Shown one piece after another: positions 6,194 through 6,404 of a stretch of DNA of 6,404 bases (position 1 is the stretch's first letter; each line of letters begins with the position of its first letter). The stretch covers positions 1 to 6,404 of the forward strand of contig CAYLNK010000361.1 in the NCBI GenBank assembly GCA_964384675.1, in the 5' to 3' direction. The position numbers and the translations under genes are program-made. The DNA comes from CAYLNK01 sp964384675 (lineage in GTDB: Bacteria > Acidobacteriota > Thermoanaerobaculia > UBA5066). The notes beneath the pieces were generated by a model. The model was not told where the DNA came from. It made no database searches and saw nothing but the letters and a program-made list of their open reading frames with translations.

Positions 6194-6404
6194 GACCCCC
6201 TCCCCGGCGAATCGCTCTCCTTTTTGGGGGCACCCCTGCGCCGGGTGCCCCCAGACCCCCTCCCCGGCGAATCGCTTCCTTTAGGGGCACCCCGCGCCGG
6301 GTGCCCCCAGACCCCCTCCCCGGCGAATCGCTTCCTTTAGGGGCACCCCGCGCCGGGTGCCCCCAGACCCCCTCCCCGGCGAATCGCTTCCTTTAGGGGC
6401 ACCC
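6166..6404. repeat. Tandem array of palindromic 56-bp units, continuing beyond the window
   Basis: Four full units and the start of a fifth are present. A 39-nt core is identical in all four copies (6178-6216, 6238-6276, 6294-6332, 6350-6388). Its start-to-start distances are 60, 56 and 56. Each unit holds, in order, a hairpin (GGGGCACCC, short loop, GGGTGCCCC), a C-rich tract (CCCCCAGACCCCCTCCCC), GGCGAATCGCT and a short TCCTTTA linker. Stems are 11 bp in the first two units (6166-6193, 6225-6253) and 9 bp in the next two (6284-6307, 6340-6363). The window ends exactly at the end of the fifth left arm (6396-6404). The units from 6284 and 6340 are identical over 56 bp. An open frame crosses the array, but its translation is only a low-complexity product of the repeat, so the region is called non-coding. 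Function is unknown; it could be a transcript-end element, a protein-binding array or a simple expanding satellite. Confidence 0.93.

Noticed and set aside
6166..6225. Classical Rho-independent terminator for the receptor gene
   Set aside because: The first hairpin is strong, but the T5 run (6221-6225) lies 27 nt after the stem, where it cannot serve as the release tract; only a weaker terminator-like call was kept.
6160..6396. Proline/arginine-rich small protein encoded by the repeat
   Set aside because: It is a direct translation of the GC-rich tandem units. The 56-bp period is not a multiple of three, so the frame shifts from unit to unit, and there is no ribosome binding site.
6166..6404. 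CRISPR array
   Set aside because: The sequence between the conserved cores is itself repeated (linker plus left hairpin arm) and is only about 17-21 nt; there are no unique spacers and no cas genes.

Overview
This is a GC-rich window of about 6.4 kb. It holds five protein-coding genes and ends in a palindromic tandem repeat. The organism is most likely an uncultured Acidobacteriota-type bacterium. The evidence is the very high GC content and a large outer-membrane receptor with an N-terminal carboxypeptidase-regulatory-like domain, a receptor class greatly expanded in that phylum. This taxonomic call is an inference; there is no marker gene in the window.

Layout. A leftward transcription unit runs from 2405 off the left edge: an AstE/AspA-family zinc hydrolase (2405-1245), a TetR-family regulator (1227-613) and the N-terminal part of a MASE1-type membrane sensor (585 to the left edge). 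The gaps are 17 and 27 bp, so these three look like one operon. From a 115-bp divergent intergenic region a rightward unit starts: a cyanophycinase-family S51 serine peptidase (2521-3357), then, after 74 bp, a 908-residue Oar-like TonB-dependent receptor (3432-6158) with a strong Shine-Dalgarno sequence and a signal peptide.

Right end. From 6166 to the end of the window there is no gene. The stretch is a tandem array with a 56-bp period. Every unit carries a strong GC hairpin and a C-rich tract, giving G-runs on the other strand. The array is cut by the window edge and is the least explained structure here.

How the parts may work together. The two catabolic enzymes (a beta-Asp-Arg polymer hydrolase and a zinc amidohydrolase of the succinylglutamate/aspartoacyl type) share a divergent promoter region. 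A TetR regulator and a membrane sensor follow the zinc hydrolase, and an outer-membrane receptor follows the peptidase. This is compatible with a regulated locus for using Asp/Arg-rich peptide or acyl-amino-acid material. That link rests only on gene proximity and family membership. No cyanophycin synthetase or isoaspartyl dipeptidase is seen in the window.
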